64,000 nucleotides of DNA, taken from the NCBI RefSeq assembly GCF_025717045.1, contig NZ_JAOVZN010000006.1, positions 1,334,424-1,398,423 of the forward strand, given 5' to 3'. How positions within the stretch are numbered: position 1 is the first letter of the stretch; every line of letters starts with the position of its first letter. This stretch comes from Flavobacterium sp. SH_e. Lineage in GTDB: Bacteria > Bacteroidota > Bacteroidia > Flavobacteriales > Flavobacteriaceae. Positions 52,891 to 60,981 of the stretch are shown here, in pieces. The notes under the pieces are model-generated. The model did no database searches. It was not told the origin of the DNA and was given only the letters and a program-made list of their open reading frames with translations. Position numbers and translations under genes: made by a program.

Positions 52891-54008
52891 GATAATATTA
52901 CAAGATCAACATTTGACAGAGACAATTTGTTCAGCAAACGCCTGAAAATTGTTGTAGACAAAATTACTTTAAACAAATTAAAATGCGGTTTCCCGATGCA
53001 TACCGTTGTAATTTGTTTTTCTTCTACCGTTTTCAAAATAGCATCCGTAATATTTGAATTTTCCAATTTAATAACTTCTGCGCCCAATTGTACAGCGAGT
53101 TTAAAGTTATTAATTAAATGTCTTTGTTTGTCAAGTGCAATTCGATTACTGCTTTCTTTTGGCGTTTCGACATACAAAACATACCAAGATCCATTGTAAT
53201 AACTCGCCAATCGCGCCGCTTTTCTAATTATAATTTTGGCTGTTTTTTCGTTACTGCTAATGCAGGCCAACAATTTTTCGTGTCGTAAAGCATGCAGATT
53301 CGGAACTTCACTTTCTACTTTTCGAACGACCTGACTCGCTACTTCTTTCAAAGCCAATTCGCGAAGCTGTAAAATTTGTTCCGATTTAAAAAAGTTCGCT
53401 AAAGCCGTCTGAATTTTATCTGCCGTATAAATTTTTCCTTCTTTCAAACGCGCAATCAAATCTTCTGACGTCAAATCGATATTCACGACTTCATCTGCCA
53501 ATCGAAGAACATTATCAGGAATTCGTTCCTGAACATCAATATTCGTAATCCGTTTTACATCTTCATTTAAACTCTCGATATGCTGAATATTAACCGCCGA
53601 AATCACATTAATTCCCGCTTCCAAAATTTCTAAAACATCCTGCCAGCGTTTTTCGTTTTTGCTTCCCTCAACATTGGTATGCGCCAATTCATCAACAATA
53701 ACAACTTCTGGGCGTAAATTGATAATCGCCTGCACATCGAGCTCTTCTAATTCTTTTCCCTTATAAAAAATCGTCCGTCTCGGAATTATCGGAAGACCAG
53801 CCAAAAGTTCATGCGTTTCCTTTCGCATGTGCGTTTCGATGTAGCCGATTTTTACATCAATTCCGTTTTTCAATAACGAATGCGCTTCCTGAAGCATACG
53901 AAAAGTTTTGCCCACACCGGCACTCATTCCAATGTAGATTTTAAATTTCCCTTTTCGTGATTTCTGAATCAAATCCAGAAAATGCTGTGCGTTGTTTTCG
54001 TTTTCCAT
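52887..54008 (-). CDS. kdpD: KdpD N-terminal half only (sensor plus USP domain), 373 aa
   Basis: Contains the KdpD N-terminal domain with Walker A GMSAGVGKT (27-35) and Walker B VVIVDELAHTN, followed by a universal-stress-protein domain (about 250-373). The four-helix DUF4118 region and the histidine kinase of normal 900-aa KdpD are missing. The stop is clean and the next gene is a complete, unrelated kinase, so this is a natural split form and not a recent frameshift. It probably senses cytoplasmic K+ or ATP and acts on the kinase by contact (inference). Confidence 0.92.
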   Translation of the reverse strand: MENENNAQHFLDLIQKSRKGKFKIYIGMSAGVGKTFRMLQEAHSLLKNGIDVKIGYIETHMRKETHELLAGLPIIPRRTIFYKGKELEELDVQAIINLRPEVVIVDELAHTNVEGSKNEKRWQDVLEILEAGINVISAVNIQHIESLNEDVKRITNIDVQERIPDNVLRLADEVVNIDLTSEDLIARLKEGKIYTADKIQTALANFFKSEQILQLRELALKEVASQVVRKVESEVPNLHALRHEKLLACISSNEKTAKIIIRKAARLASYYNGSWYVLYVETPKESSNRIALDKQRHLINNFKLAVQLGAEVIKLENSNITDAILKTVEEKQITTVCIGKPHFNLFKVILSTTIFRRLLNKLSLSNVDLVILS

Positions 54009-54015
54009 TTTTTTG

Positions 54016-54154
54016 TTTTGCCACGAAGGCGCTAAGTCACAAAGTTTTTTTTAGCCACGAATTCACGAATTTTTATTTGAAATAATTCGTGAATTTGTGG
54101 CGAATAAATTAGCACAAAGAAAAATCCTTTTAATCTGTGTAATCTGTGGCAAAA
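54016..54154. repeat. Nested octamer-phased hairpin repeat (GCCACGAA family)
   Basis: TTTTGCCAC (54016-54024) pairs with GTGGCAAAA (54146-54154) at the outside. Inside, 54054-54071 pairs with 54084-54101 with a single G-U. Units of 8 are seen: GCCACGAA GGCGCTAA GTCACAAA on the left, AATTCGTG AATTTGTG in the inner arm. It fills the kdpD-porin gap. Confidence 0.75.
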
Positions 54155-54162
54155 AATATTTT

Positions 54163-55239
54163 CTAGAAACTAATTGCCAGCGAAGTTGTTACAAACGTAT
54201 TCGTATCCGTTGGCTGATTGTTTTTTGTAAAAATTTCATCTTTACTTGATAGATTTCTGGCTTCAATTCTAAACATTACATTATCAGTAACTAAGTAATC
54301 AAAGTTAGCTGAAAAACCGTAAGTTTTGAATCCGTTTGGAGTTTCTGTTGTGATGATTACACCTTTTTCGTCGCTGTAATATTCACCACGTGCTGCAAGC
54401 TGAATTTTATCTGTTGGTTTGTATTGCAGAATCAAAACAGGAGAGAACCAAGTGTCATATTTGCTACTGTTTTTAGACGATTGCTGAGAACCAATATCAA
54501 AACCAGTTGTCAGATTCACTTTTTCAGCTACTTTAAACTGCCCGTAAAAATTATTGAAGTAACGCCACTTTTTATCAATATCAGGCTGTTCGTTTCCAAC
54601 ATAAGTACTCCAATTCAAAACAACCCGATCAGATGGCTTGTACGTAACTTGCGTTCCAAAAGCAGGGGTTTGATTCCCATCAATTTTCTGAATTCTCTGC
54701 CAGCCGTTCAAATACATTGTGGCCAAATACCATTTTCCAGAATCAGAAGTATAACCAATTTTTATTCCCGCTTCATAATAAGGCGAGTTCTCCGCTAAAA
54801 TACTTCGGGTTAAATTGGCGCAATCTTTTCCAATCGCACTTTCAAAACCAATATGCGAAGGCATAATTCCCGCATCAATCCATAAATCATGTTTTTGCGA
54901 AATCTTTACGCCAACATTTGCTTCATAGACATTCTGCAGTAAATCCTGTTCAGCCGACATATTATATTGTGCGTAAGTTCCCGCCATTAAGGCTAAATTC
55001 GCTCGAAGATTTTCTTTCGAATAATTCACTTTCGCTAAACCCAAATTCAGGTTCACTTCATTACTTCGATTATAATTATAAAAAAAACTCGGTTTTGTAT
55101 GATTTTCTAGTTTCCCAAAATCATAACTATAATAAACGTCTACATATCCTGAAAACGTAAACGGACTTTTAGATGCTGACTGTGCGTGTAAATTGCTATA
55201 ACCAAAAGCGATTAAAGCGGTAAGTATTAATTTTTTCAT
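54163..55239 (-). CDS. Outer-membrane beta-barrel porin (BBP2/OmpL-like), 358 aa
   Basis: I start at the ATG at 55239 (MKKLILTALIAFGYSNLHAQ); the extra upstream residues begin at a TTG. Signal peptide 1-20, then alternating amphipathic strands through to the terminal SLAISF with Phe at the end, the outer-membrane assembly signal. Segments FTFSGYVDVYYSYDFG and GIMPSHIGFESAIGKDCANL fit the putative beta-barrel porin-2 family. Lying between kdpC and kdpD in the same direction, it may serve K+ entry through the outer membrane (inference). Confidence 0.85.
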   Translation of the reverse strand: MKKLILTALIAFGYSNLHAQSASKSPFTFSGYVDVYYSYDFGKLENHTKPSFFYNYNRSNEVNLNLGLAKVNYSKENLRANLALMAGTYAQYNMSAEQDLLQNVYEANVGVKISQKHDLWIDAGIMPSHIGFESAIGKDCANLTRSILAENSPYYEAGIKIGYTSDSGKWYLATMYLNGWQRIQKIDGNQTPAFGTQVTYKPSDRVVLNWSTYVGNEQPDIDKKWRYFNNFYGQFKVAEKVNLTTGFDIGSQQSSKNSSKYDTWFSPVLILQYKPTDKIQLAARGEYYSDEKGVIITTETPNGFKTYGFSANFDYLVTDNVMFRIEARNLSSKDEIFTKNNQPTDTNTFVTTSLAISF

Positions 55240-55278
55240 TTTTGTGGTATTCAATTATTTATTTAGTAGATTTTTTAG

Positions 55279-55360
55279 TAGCTAATCCCGCTATCCGTTT
55301 CAATCTTTTACTTTTTAAAGAAAAAAGTAAAAGGATTTCCACTACTATCGGGGCTAGGGC
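55279..55360. repeat. Dispersed flavobacterial intergenic repeat (GCTAATCCCGC...GGGGCTAGGGC)
   Basis: AATCTTTTACTTTTT (55302-55316) pairs with AAAAAGTAAAAGGATT (55322-55337), flanked by TAGCTAATCCCGCTATCCG on the left and ATCGGGGCTAGGGC on the right. I recall elements with these ends in many Flavobacterium genomes. First of five repeats in the 55240-55651 gap. Confidence 0.7.
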
Positions 55361-55388
55361 ATTTGGGGTAAAAAAGGCGTTTTTGTGA

Positions 55389-55415
55389 CCTGCAAGGTTT
55401 TCAAAACCTTGTAGG
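55389..55415. repeat. 27-bp palindrome, copy 1 (CCTGCAAGGTTTT type)
   Basis: CCTGCAAGGTTT and AAACCTTGTAGG pair with one G-T around a tiny loop. Related copies lie at 55576, 61152 and 61221, all in the Kdp locus. Confidence 0.8.
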
Positions 55416-55445
55416 TATTTAATTTTAAGTTTCAGTTCACGCTCT

Positions 55446-55551
55446 GTTTGTCATCCTGAGGAACGAAGGGTCACACTAGAAGCTCGACAAAGATTGGCGA
55501 TTATGCAGACGGAGTGTCGAGTGTGATCCTTCGTTCCTCAGGATGACAAAC
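55446..55551. repeat. 106-bp hairpin element (GTCATCCTGAGGAACGAAGG type)
   Basis: Terminal inverted repeats of 32 bases (55446-55477, 55520-55551) differ at one position, where RNA could form G-U; an inner CTCGACA/TGTCGAG stem continues. No ORF inside. It looks like a small non-autonomous mobile or REP-like element. Confidence 0.85.
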
Positions 55552-55575
55552 TGTGTGGTTACTCTGTTTATAATA

Positions 55576-55602
55576 CCTAACAGGTTTCCAAAACCTGTTA
55601 GG
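55576..55602. repeat. 27-bp palindrome, copy 2 (CCTAACAGGTTT type)
   Basis: CCTAACAGGTTT and AAACCTGTTAGG are perfectly complementary around CCA. It is the same design as copy 1 but with compensatory changes in both arms (AACAGG for GCAAGG), which speaks for selection on pairing. Confidence 0.8.
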
Positions 55603-55610
55603 AGAAAAAA

Positions 55611-55655
55611 CTTAGAATCTCAGTATCTCAGAACCTTAGCATCTTAGAGATTCAG
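55611..55655. repeat. Octamer array abutting the kdpC stop codon (TATCTCAG type)
   Basis: CTTAG followed by AATCTCAG, TATCTCAG, AACCTTAG, CATCTTAG, AGATTCAG at an exact 8-base period. The last unit contains the TCA that is the kdpC stop codon on the minus strand. Confidence 0.75.
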
Positions 55656-56203
55656 CGAAGCTGATCCAAAGCTACATTCAACTCCAAAACATTCACAGTT
55701 TCAGGCCCAACAACAGCCGAATTAATTTTAGATTCCACCAAAGCTTTTACTTTAGCTTCATCCAGTTTTCTTTCTTTCGCGATTCGTTTCACCTGAATCA
55801 AAGCGCCTTGTGGAGAAATATTAGGATCTAAACCGCTTCCAGAAGCTGTAACCATATCAGACGGAACATCAGATTTTTTCAAATAAGGATGAACCAATAA
55901 AAGCGTATCAATTCTTTTTTGAACTAAAGCCAGATAATCAGCATTGCTTGGACCTTTGTTGCTTCCGGCACTTCCCGCAGCGTTGTAATCTACAGCGGAA
56001 GGTCTTCCCCAGAAATAATTTGATTTATCGAACTTTTGCCCGATTTTTTGATATCCGACAACTTTGCCGTTAACGGTGATAGTTTCTCCTTTTCCTTGAT
56101 TCGGAGCTAGCTGACCTATCCCGTAAATAGCTAAAGGGTAGATAACGATTAATAACAATAGTAATGCTACTGTAAGTTTTATAAGTGAGAATATATTTTT
56201 CAT
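55652..56203 (-). CDS. kdpC: Potassium-transporting ATPase subunit KdpC, 183 aa
   Basis: Single-span stabilising subunit of the KdpFABC pump. One N-terminal membrane helix (about 9-31), then the conserved YFWGRPSAVDYNAAGSAGSN, SDVPSDMVTASGSGLDPNIS and a C-terminal NVLELNVALDQ. Length normal. Confidence 0.97.
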   Translation of the reverse strand: MKNIFSLIKLTVALLLLLIVIYPLAIYGIGQLAPNQGKGETITVNGKVVGYQKIGQKFDKSNYFWGRPSAVDYNAAGSAGSNKGPSNADYLALVQKRIDTLLLVHPYLKKSDVPSDMVTASGSGLDPNISPQGALIQVKRIAKERKLDEAKVKALVESKINSAVVGPETVNVLELNVALDQLR

Positions 56204-56220
56204 TTTTTTGTTTTTAGAGG

Positions 56221-56287
56221 TTCTAAGGGACTAAGGCTCTGAGGGGCTAAGTAAAAAAAACTTAATATCTCAGTACCTTAGCAACTT
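56221..56287. repeat. Octamer-phased hairpin between kdpB and kdpC
   Basis: Left units TTCTAAGG GACTAAGG CTCTGAGG GGCTAAGT (8-base period), an A-rich loop, right units CTTAATAT CTCAGTAC CTTAGCAA. Core pentamers pair (CTAAGT/ACTTA, CTGAG/CTCAG, CTAAGG/CCTTAG) and the bases between do not, giving evenly spaced internal loops. Confidence 0.75.
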
Positions 56288-56290
56288 TTT

Positions 56291-58348
56291 TTACATGAAG
56301 ATTGCAACAATTAAATCAATAATTTTAATTCCAATAAAAGGAACAATGATTCCTCCCAAACCATAAATCAAAAGATTTCTTTTAAGAATAGCACTCGCTC
56401 CAATTGGTCGATAATCAACGCCTTTCAGCGCAAGTGGAATCAAGATCGGAATGATAATCGCATTAAAAATAACAGCCGATAAAATCGCACTTTCAGGACT
56501 ATGCAAATGCATAATATTCAAACCTTGCAACGCTGGAATTGCTGTAATAAACAAGGCAGGAACAATAGCAAAATATTTAGCAACATCATTGGCAATTGAG
56601 AATGTAGTCAAAGTTCCGCGAGTCATTAAAAGCTGTTTTCCAATTTCTACGATCTCTATTAGTTTCGTTGGATCATTATCCAAATCGACCATGTTTCCAG
56701 CTTCTTTTGCAGCTTGAGTTCCGCTGTTCATGGCAACACCTACATTCGCTTGCGCAAGGGCAGGAGCGTCGTTCGTTCCGTCACCCATCATGGCTACCAG
56801 ACGGCCTTCGGCTTGTTCTTTTCGGATGTAATTCATTTTATCTTCCGGTTTAGCTTCAGCAATAAAATCATCCACACCCGCTTTTTCGGCAATAAATTTG
56901 GCTGTCAGTGGATTATCTCCCGTAACCATAACCGTTTTGATTCCCATTCTGCGCAAACGCTCGAAACGTTCTTTCATTCCGGTTTTGATGATATCCTGAA
57001 GTTCGATAACACCTTGGATTTCATTGTTTTTGATAACCACTAAAGGTGTTCCTCCGTTAGATGAAATTGCCACTACTTGATCAGCGGTATCTTTAGGAAA
57101 AGTATTCCCAGCTTGTTCAGCAATTTTTCTGGCAGCGTCCTGAGCACCTTTTCTGATATTTGTACCGTCATTTAAAATTACACCGGAAGTTCTGGTTTCT
57201 GCAGTAAATTTGATGGTATGTGAAATTTCAGAAGTATTTTTCAAAGCACTTGCTTTTGATTCACTTTTTACATCGATCATTTCACTTAATTCCAAAATAC
57301 TTTTTCCTTCAGGAGTGTCATCGGCAAGAGAACTCAATACAGCCGATTTCACAAAATCATCAAAAGAAATCCCTTTTGTTGGATAGAAATTAGTTGCTTT
57401 TCTATTTCCGATTGTAATTGTTCCTGTTTTATCCAAAAGCAAAACATCAATATCTCCGGCAGTTTCAACCGCTTTTCCTGATTTTGTAATGACGTTGGCA
57501 CGCAAAGCTCTATCCATTCCCGCGATACCAATAGCTGAAAGTAAGCCTCCAATTGTAGTTGGAATCAGACACACAAAAAGTGAAATGAAAGCAGCAATCG
57601 TAATAGGAGCATTGGCATAATCTGCAAAAGGTTTTAAGGTAACGCAGACAATGATGAAGATTAAAGTAAAAGCCGCCAATAAAATAGTCAAAGCAATCTC
57701 GTTTGGTGTTTTCTGACGGCTTGCACCTTCAACCAAAGCAATCATTTTATCTAAGAAACTTTCGCCAGGCTCAGAAGTTACTCGTACTTTTATTTTATCA
57801 GACAGTACTTTTGTTCCTCCTGTAACCGAAGATTTGTCACCGCCTGCTTCGCGAATTACTGGAGCGCTTTCTCCTGTAATGGCGCTTTCGTCGATTGTTG
57901 CTAGACCTTCAATAATTTCTCCATCAGCAGCAATTAAATCGCCAGCTTCGCAAATGAAAATATCGTCTTTTTTTAATGTTGAAGAACTTACGTTTTTTAT
58001 TTCTCCATTTGGCAGAATCTGTCTTGCAGGAGTTTCTTCTCTTGTTTTTCTTAAACTGTCTGCTTGCGCTTTTCCTCGTGCTTCGGCAATAGCTTCGGCG
58101 AAATTTCCGAACAAAAGAGTAGCGAATAAAATAAGGAATACAACAATATTGTAAGCTAAGCTTCCCTGATCGGTTGCGCCCATTAAGATCGAAATGCAGA
58201 CTGCAAACATAATGGCAGTTCCGATTTCTACGGTAAACATTACCGGATTTTTAATCATCAATTTTGGATTCAGCTTCACAAAAGACTGCACGAAGGCTTC
58301 TTTTACCTGCTGGCTCTCAAATAATGATGTAGATTTATTAGTTGTCAT
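56291..58348 (-). CDS. kdpB: Potassium-transporting ATPase subunit KdpB, 685 aa
   Basis: P-type ATPase that powers K+ uptake. TGES of the actuator domain at 158-161, phosphorylated D306 in LLLDKTGTIT, the hinge MMGDGTNDAPALAQANVGVA, and about seven membrane helices are intact. Length normal. Confidence 0.98.
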   Translation of the reverse strand: MTTNKSTSLFESQQVKEAFVQSFVKLNPKLMIKNPVMFTVEIGTAIMFAVCISILMGATDQGSLAYNIVVFLILFATLLFGNFAEAIAEARGKAQADSLRKTREETPARQILPNGEIKNVSSSTLKKDDIFICEAGDLIAADGEIIEGLATIDESAITGESAPVIREAGGDKSSVTGGTKVLSDKIKVRVTSEPGESFLDKMIALVEGASRQKTPNEIALTILLAAFTLIFIIVCVTLKPFADYANAPITIAAFISLFVCLIPTTIGGLLSAIGIAGMDRALRANVITKSGKAVETAGDIDVLLLDKTGTITIGNRKATNFYPTKGISFDDFVKSAVLSSLADDTPEGKSILELSEMIDVKSESKASALKNTSEISHTIKFTAETRTSGVILNDGTNIRKGAQDAARKIAEQAGNTFPKDTADQVVAISSNGGTPLVVIKNNEIQGVIELQDIIKTGMKERFERLRRMGIKTVMVTGDNPLTAKFIAEKAGVDDFIAEAKPEDKMNYIRKEQAEGRLVAMMGDGTNDAPALAQANVGVAMNSGTQAAKEAGNMVDLDNDPTKLIEIVEIGKQLLMTRGTLTTFSIANDVAKYFAIVPALFITAIPALQGLNIMHLHSPESAILSAVIFNAIIIPILIPLALKGVDYRPIGASAILKRNLLIYGLGGIIVPFIGIKIIDLIVAIFM

Positions 58349-58415
58349 TTTCTTGTAAAAAGTTAAATGTTATTTGTTAGATGTTATGCGAAAAAAAACA
58401 CATAGATTGTAGAAC

Positions 58416-58504
58416 ATAGCCCGTGGTTTCAACCACTGGGACACAACGCATATCACAATCTGTGTCTCGGCAATCCGTTTCCCGTGGTTGAAACCACGGG
58501 CTAT
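58416..58504. repeat. Long inverted repeat between kdpA and kdpB (AGCCCGTGGTTTCAACCAC type)
   Basis: 25-base arms 58416-58440 and 58480-58504 match with one mismatch, and each arm is itself a palindrome (CCGTGGTT-TC-AACCACTGG). Copies of this ATAGCCCGTGGTTTCAACCA element are familiar from other Bacteroidetes genomes. The remaining bases of this 276-base gap hold nothing else. Confidence 0.82.
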
Positions 58505-58624
58505 ATTTAAAATAAGAATGAACAATTTGTTATTCAACTATGTGCTAGAAACTAGTTTCTTTTTATTTATCTTTTTTAGAAAAGAAAAATTCTATGTTTC
58601 TATGTGTTTAAAATATTCAGCATT

Positions 58625-60346
58625 TTATTTTAGTGTAAAGTATTCCGCCAAAGGACCAAGTGCCAGTGCAGGAAAGAATGATAAAGCAGCAATAATGGCG
58701 ATTACGGCAAAAGTCATAATTCCGAAAATAGTTGTGTCAGTCTTAAGAGTTCCTGCACTTTCAGGAATGTATTTTTTATTGGCTAATAAACCTGCAATTG
58801 CAAGAGGCCCAATAATCGGAATGAAACGGCTCAACAATAAAACAATTCCAGTTGTGATATTCCAAAACGGATTATTATCTCCTAAACCTTCAAAACCAGA
58901 ACCGTTGTTAGCAGCGCTTGAAGTATATTCATATAACATTTCCGAGAAACCATGATTGCCAGGATTGTTTAGCCAGCCTGTTGCATTTCCGCTGAACCAA
59001 TAACCCATTGCAGTGTCATGTGCAGCAAAATAAGAAGCTAAAGCAGTCCCCGCTAAAATCAATAATGGATGAATAATAGCGATAAAAGCAGCAATCTTAA
59101 CTTCCCGAGCTTCGATTTTCTTTCCTAAGAATTCAGGAGTTCGACCGACCATTAAACCAGAAATAAATACAGCCAGAATAATAAAGATGTAAAAGTTGAG
59201 GTAACCAACACCGCATCCGCCGTAAAAGGCATTGACCATCATGGCTAATAATTGCATCGCTCCAGAAACAGGCATCGAACTATCGTGCATACTGTTTACA
59301 GACCCTGTAGAAATTACCGTTGTAGCAATACTCCAGAAACCTGAAATAGCTGGACCAAAACGAACTTCTTTTCCTTCCATTGCTCCAGTTGTCTGTGCGA
59401 TTCCCATTTTGGTTATAGCAGGATTTCCGTTAAGTTCGCTTGAGATTGTCGGAATAACCAAGAGTAAAAATCCAACAGTCATTACACCAAAAATAATATA
59501 AGACAATTTTCTTTTGTTAAGGAAAAACCCAAGTGCAAAAATCATTGCAAACGGTACAATCATTTGTGCCCAAAGTTCAACGGCATTAGTCAAATAAGTG
59601 GGATTTTCTAACGGATGCGCTGAGTTAGCTCCAAAAAATCCGCCTCCATTTGTACCGATATGTTTGATCGCCACGAATGCTGCAGCTGGTCCACGAGAAA
59701 CTTCAACTTGATCACCTTGTAATGTGGTAATAGTATCTTTTCCTTCAAATGTCATTGGAGTTCCATTGAATGTTAAAATAACCGCTACAATGACAGAAAG
59801 TGGAAGTAAAATACGAGTACAGCTTTTAATTAAATTATTGTAAAAATTCCCTAGTTTGTCTGTAGTTCTTTCACGCATAGCGGTAAAAACCATCACAGCA
59901 GCAGCGATTCCGACACCGGCCGAAACGAATTGCAGAAACATTAAAACCATTTGTGATAAGTACGAAACACCGCTTTCGCCTGAATAATGTTGTAAATCGC
60001 AATTCACTAAAAACGAAATGGCGGTATTAAAAGCCAAATCGGGAGTCATTGACGGATTATTATCTGGATTTAAAGGCAAAGAGCCCTGAAAAAGCAAAAC
60101 AAAGAAGCAGAGAAAGAACCAAAGCATATTGATGCTTAAAAGTGCTTTTAAGTGTTGTTTCCAGTTCATTTCTTCAGCTGGATTAATACCGATGATTTTA
60201 AAAATAAATTTTTCAATTGGATTGAAAATCGGGTCAAGAAGTGTTTTGTTTCCCAAGAAAACTTTAGCAATATATTTCCCTATTGGGATGGCTAAAATAA
60301 TAGTTAGGATAAAAATACCAATGACACCTAATAATTCTGTATTCAT
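58625..60346 (-). CDS. kdpA: Potassium-transporting ATPase subunit KdpA, 573 aa
   Basis: Channel-like subunit that selects and carries K+. Ten or more membrane segments and the four selectivity-filter-like regions, e.g. FLVNCDLQHYSGE, GTNGGGFFGANSAHP and YEYTSSAANNGSGFEGL. Length normal. Separated from kdpF by 116 bases holding an inverted repeat. Confidence 0.97.
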   Translation of the reverse strand: MNTELLGVIGIFILTIILAIPIGKYIAKVFLGNKTLLDPIFNPIEKFIFKIIGINPAEEMNWKQHLKALLSINMLWFFLCFFVLLFQGSLPLNPDNNPSMTPDLAFNTAISFLVNCDLQHYSGESGVSYLSQMVLMFLQFVSAGVGIAAAVMVFTAMRERTTDKLGNFYNNLIKSCTRILLPLSVIVAVILTFNGTPMTFEGKDTITTLQGDQVEVSRGPAAAFVAIKHIGTNGGGFFGANSAHPLENPTYLTNAVELWAQMIVPFAMIFALGFFLNKRKLSYIIFGVMTVGFLLLVIPTISSELNGNPAITKMGIAQTTGAMEGKEVRFGPAISGFWSIATTVISTGSVNSMHDSSMPVSGAMQLLAMMVNAFYGGCGVGYLNFYIFIILAVFISGLMVGRTPEFLGKKIEAREVKIAAFIAIIHPLLILAGTALASYFAAHDTAMGYWFSGNATGWLNNPGNHGFSEMLYEYTSSAANNGSGFEGLGDNNPFWNITTGIVLLLSRFIPIIGPLAIAGLLANKKYIPESAGTLKTDTTIFGIMTFAVIAIIAALSFFPALALGPLAEYFTLK

Positions 60347-60368
60347 AATTTTTATTTTTTAGTAAAAG

Positions 60369-60458
60369 GTGAGAGGTGATTTGTAAAATGTGTTTTGAAA
60401 TGACTAAAATGAAATAATATCAGTTTTTAAATTTCACAAATAACATTTGACTTCTCAC
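60369..60458 (-). repeat. Imperfect inverted repeat between kdpF and kdpA
   Basis: 24-base arms 60369-60392 and 60435-60458 (GTGAGAGGTGATTTGT... with ...CATTTGACTTCTCAC) match at 16 of 24 positions. Similar words occur at 52819-52890 and just upstream of kdpB. Confidence 0.5.
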
Positions 60459-60462
60459 ATCA

Positions 60463-60540
60463 TTAAAATTTTTCAGGTTTGATTAATACGTAAATCAAAT
60501 ACACGAAAACGGCGATTGAAATAATAAATAGTGCAGTCAT
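60463..60540 (-). CDS. kdpF: KdpF small subunit, 25 aa
   Basis: ATG at 60540, stop at 60463; it encodes MTALFIISIAVFVYLIYVLI followed by KPEKF. A single membrane helix with the K-P-E-x-F ending is diagnostic for KdpF, which stabilises the KdpABC complex. It lies three bases after the 27-aa peptide gene. Confidence 0.92.
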   Translation of the reverse strand: MTALFIISIAVFVYLIYVLIKPEKF

Positions 60541-60543
60541 GAT

Positions 60544-60627
60544 TTAGATTTTTTCAAAGAATTCAACTGATAGAAAACAAATCGCAAACAGTAAAACTGC
60601 TAAAGCGAGAAGGAGGATTGTGACCAT
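60544..60627 (-). CDS. 27-aa single-helix membrane peptide next to kdpF
   Basis: ATG at 60627, stop TAA at 60546-60544; it encodes MVTILLLALAVLLFAICFLS then VEFFEKI. One hydrophobic helix with a short charged C-terminal tail, like KdpF in size and layout but distinct in sequence. Only three bases separate it from kdpF. It may be a second small regulator or stabiliser of the pump. No SD is seen, as usual in this genus. Confidence 0.65.
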   Translation of the reverse strand: MVTILLLALAVLLFAICFLSVEFFEKI

Positions 60628-60665
60628 GATTATTTTAGATTTAAGATTGTAGATTTAGTTTTTTT

Positions 60666-60697
60666 CGATTAAACAATTAAACGGTTAACCGATTAAA
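60666..60697 (-). repeat. Octamer array (CGATTAAA type) before the 27-aa gene
   Basis: CGATTAAA CAATTAAA CGGTTAAC CGATTAAA, exact 8-base period, two bases before the stop codon of the 93-aa gene (minus strand). TTAAC and GTTAA words allow local pairing. Confidence 0.7.
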
Positions 60698-60699
60698 CT

Positions 60700-60981
60700 T
60701 TATACTCCCGAAGCATTTACTTGCTTGATATATTCTGCTTTAAGTGTTTGAGGAAAAAGATGTGAAATATTGCAATGACGCATTTCCATAAAAGAAGAAA
60801 CAGAGAAAACATATACATTTGAAATGGCATTTTTAGTTTCGATGCTTCCGTTATTAAATAACCGTTCAGCAAGAGCTAAACATTTTTTAGCCCGAACGAT
60901 ATTGCCGCAGATAATTGATTTTTTAGTAATCTCGGCAAACCTTTCTGCTTGTTTATAGATTGAGGTAACTTGATTTTTCAT
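60700..60981 (-). CDS. Unknown 93-aa protein at the head of the kdp operon
   Basis: Not recognised. No signal or membrane segment. It looks like three or four helices with a TPR-like feel (KQAERFAEITKKSI, RAKKCLALAERLFNNG), then FPQTLKAEYIKQVN. Lying first in the kdp transcript, between the regulator and the pump genes, it may modulate either. Confidence 0.65.
   Translation of the reverse strand: MKNQVTSIYKQAERFAEITKKSIICGNIVRAKKCLALAERLFNNGSIETKNAISNVYVFSVSSFMEMRHCNISHLFPQTLKAEYIKQVNASGV

Noticed and set aside
52887..54008. kdpD as a pseudogene truncated by frameshift
   Set aside because: No remnants of DUF4118 or KdpD-type kinase follow; the next gene is an intact, different kinase with its own membrane helices, so a stable split is more likely.
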